Assembly (NCBI GenBank): GCA_036378315.1
Contig: DASUWU010000011.1
Span: 1 to 64,000, forward strand
Source of the DNA: CALAED01 sp036378315
GTDB lineage: Bacteria; Actinomycetota; Actinomycetes; Streptosporangiales; Streptosporangiaceae
Direction: 5' to 3'
Length of the DNA: 64,000 nt
In this document: positions 63,125 through 64,000 of the stretch, one piece after another
Numbering within the stretch: position 1 is the stretch's first letter
How the letters are laid out: every line of letters begins with the position of its first letter
The notes under the pieces: generated by a model
The model's input: the letters and a program-made list of their open reading frames with translations, nothing else
Databases searched by the model: none
Told to the model about the DNA's origin: nothing
Program-made: the position numbers and the translations under genes

Positions 63125-64000
63125 GTGGACGGGGTAGCGACGGGCAGGGCCACGGGTGTCATCGGCGGCGACCGGCTCACGCTGGAACCCGAACCGGAAC
63201 CGGCCGTATCCGCCTGCGGCGCGGTGGGGTCCGCGCCGAGCCGGGCCGTCCGCCTGCTGACCGAGGCGGCCCGCCTCTTCACCGACGAGGGCGTCAGGCT
63301 GCTGGACCAGGGCCGGGCCCGGCCCGCCGTCCCGCTGTTCCGCCGGGCCGGCGAGTTGCTCTGCGACGTGGACGACCCCGAGCTGCGGGCGGCCGCGCTC
63401 GAGCCGTTACTGACCGCCCTGGTGGACGCCGGCCAGGTGTCCTCCGCGCTCCGGCTGGCCCGCGACGTGGACGAGCTGGAATGCGCCGGGCTGTCCCGGG
63501 AACGGGTGGCCGCGCTGCGGACGCGGCTGGCCTGGGCCGCCGCCGTGGCCGGCGACCCCGAAGCCGGGCTCGCCCAGGTCGACGCCGCGCGCGAGTCGCT
63601 GCCCGCCGAGCGCGCCGGGCGTCCCGGCCCGCGATCCGACGAACCGGCCGGCCGTACCCGCGCGCTGCTCGACGCGGTCGCGGCCGACCTGACCGCCCAG
63701 CGCGCCCAGGACGGCACGGCTCGTGCCGCTCACCGGCTGGCCAGGCGGGCGCTTCACTCGGATCTGCCCGAGGCGCGATGTTACGCGTGGAACACGTTGG
63801 GGGCGCTGGCCAGGCGGATCGACGTGGCCGGAGCCGGCGCCTGCTTCGAACGGGCCCGCGCGCTCGCTCAGGACCACCGGCTGCCGCTCTGGAGGTTGCG
63901 CGCCCAGCTCCAGATCGGCGTCGGCGACTGGCTGCTCGACGGGCGGACGATGCGCCTGGAGCAGGTACGCGAGAACGCCGGGCGGATGGAGGCAGGGGCG
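63125..64000 (+). CDS. N-terminal part of a TPR-like regulator (runs off the window)
   Basis: GTG at 63125 with GAGGGGGAA before it opens a frame that runs unbroken to the window end (292 codons). The protein is Ala/Arg/Leu-rich and helical, TPR-like (AARLFTDEGVRLLDQGRARPAV, LRLARDVDELECAGL, RCYAWNTLGALARRIDVAGAGACFERARALAQ). No P-loop is seen so far. Its pattern fits the middle of LuxR-type transcriptional regulators, so a C-terminal helix-turn-helix may follow outside the window; that is inference. Confidence 0.6.
   Translation, partial: MDGVATGRATGVIGGDRLTLEPEPEPAVSACGAVGSAPSRAVRLLTEAARLFTDEGVRLLDQGRARPAVPLFRRAGELLCDVDDPELRAAALEPLLTALVDAGQVSSALRLARDVDELECAGLSRERVAALRTRLAWAAAVAGDPEAGLAQVDAARESLPAERAGRPGPRSDEPAGRTRALLDAVAADLTAQRAQDGTARAAHRLARRALHSDLPEARCYAWNTLGALARRIDVAGAGACFERARALAQDHRLPLWRLRAQLQIGVGDWLLDGRTMRLEQVRENAGRMEAGA

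Overview
The window is about 70% G+C. Its genes are tightly packed, often start with GTG, and frequently overlap their neighbours by 1-14 bases. The content is a HelR-type RNA polymerase helicase, several Crp/Fnr proteins, LuxR-type STAND regulators, an MpaB-family oxygenase and an actinobacterial helicase-associated protein. Together these point to a filamentous soil actinomycete, possibly of the Streptosporangiales (Actinomadura/Nonomuraea-like); that rank is inference. I saw no tRNA, rRNA, CRISPR array, insertion sequence or prophage.

Layout. 1-7.9 kb: the end of a membrane protein, a secreted protein, a secreted GH44 endoglucanase, a DUF488 protein, a helicase-associated/WYL-like protein and exonuclease III. 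6.9-12.5 kb: a LysR regulator divergent from an FAD aromatic hydroxylase and a MetE-like methyltransferase, then an amidase on the opposite strand. 12.5-15 kb: helR, with a near-perfect rifamycin-associated element (RAE) upstream. 15-25 kb: a signalling island with two Crp/Fnr regulators, three cyclase-homology proteins (one fused to a large STAND ATPase), an MpaB oxygenase, an ECF sigma factor and an unknown 464-residue protein. 25-32 kb: a metal/redox block with a P1B ATPase carrying a hemerythrin tail, a DUF2202 ferritin-like protein, a two-component system, a DUF302 protein and a thioredoxin, the last two flanking two CsoR-like operators. 32-53.6 kb: a secondary-lipid/polyketide locus with a PfaD-like enoyl reductase, a PPTase, a single-chain 1,881-residue acyl-CoA carboxylase, a 2,600-residue KS-AT-KS-ACP-KR-DH synthase, an acyl-CoA dehydrogenase, a glycerol-3-phosphate dehydrogenase and a secreted Ntn acylase. 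53.9-59.9 kb: a translationally coupled operon of an acetate-CoA ligase, 2-oxoacid dehydrogenase E1-alpha, E1-beta and E2, and an acyl carrier protein, followed by a CBS protein. 60-64 kb: a LuxR-family STAND regulator and the start of a second TPR-like regulator.

Most interesting features. (1) The RAE lies between helR and the amidase. Its palindrome appears to supply the -35 hexamers of two divergent, overlapping promoters. The stronger one fires away from helR and meets a textbook intrinsic terminator (9-bp stem plus T6) almost immediately, so it should make only a roughly 35-nt RNA unless it reads through into the amidase. A 46-codon upstream ORF overlaps the helR start by GTGA. This suggests a compact, possibly undescribed rifamycin-sensing switch. 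(2) The lipid synthase carries Thr instead of Ser at the phosphopantetheine position of its only ACP, has two complete KS domains, and is paired with a eukaryote-like fused carboxylase. (3) The E1-E2 operon ends with an acyl carrier protein, suggesting delivery of acyl groups to a carrier protein.
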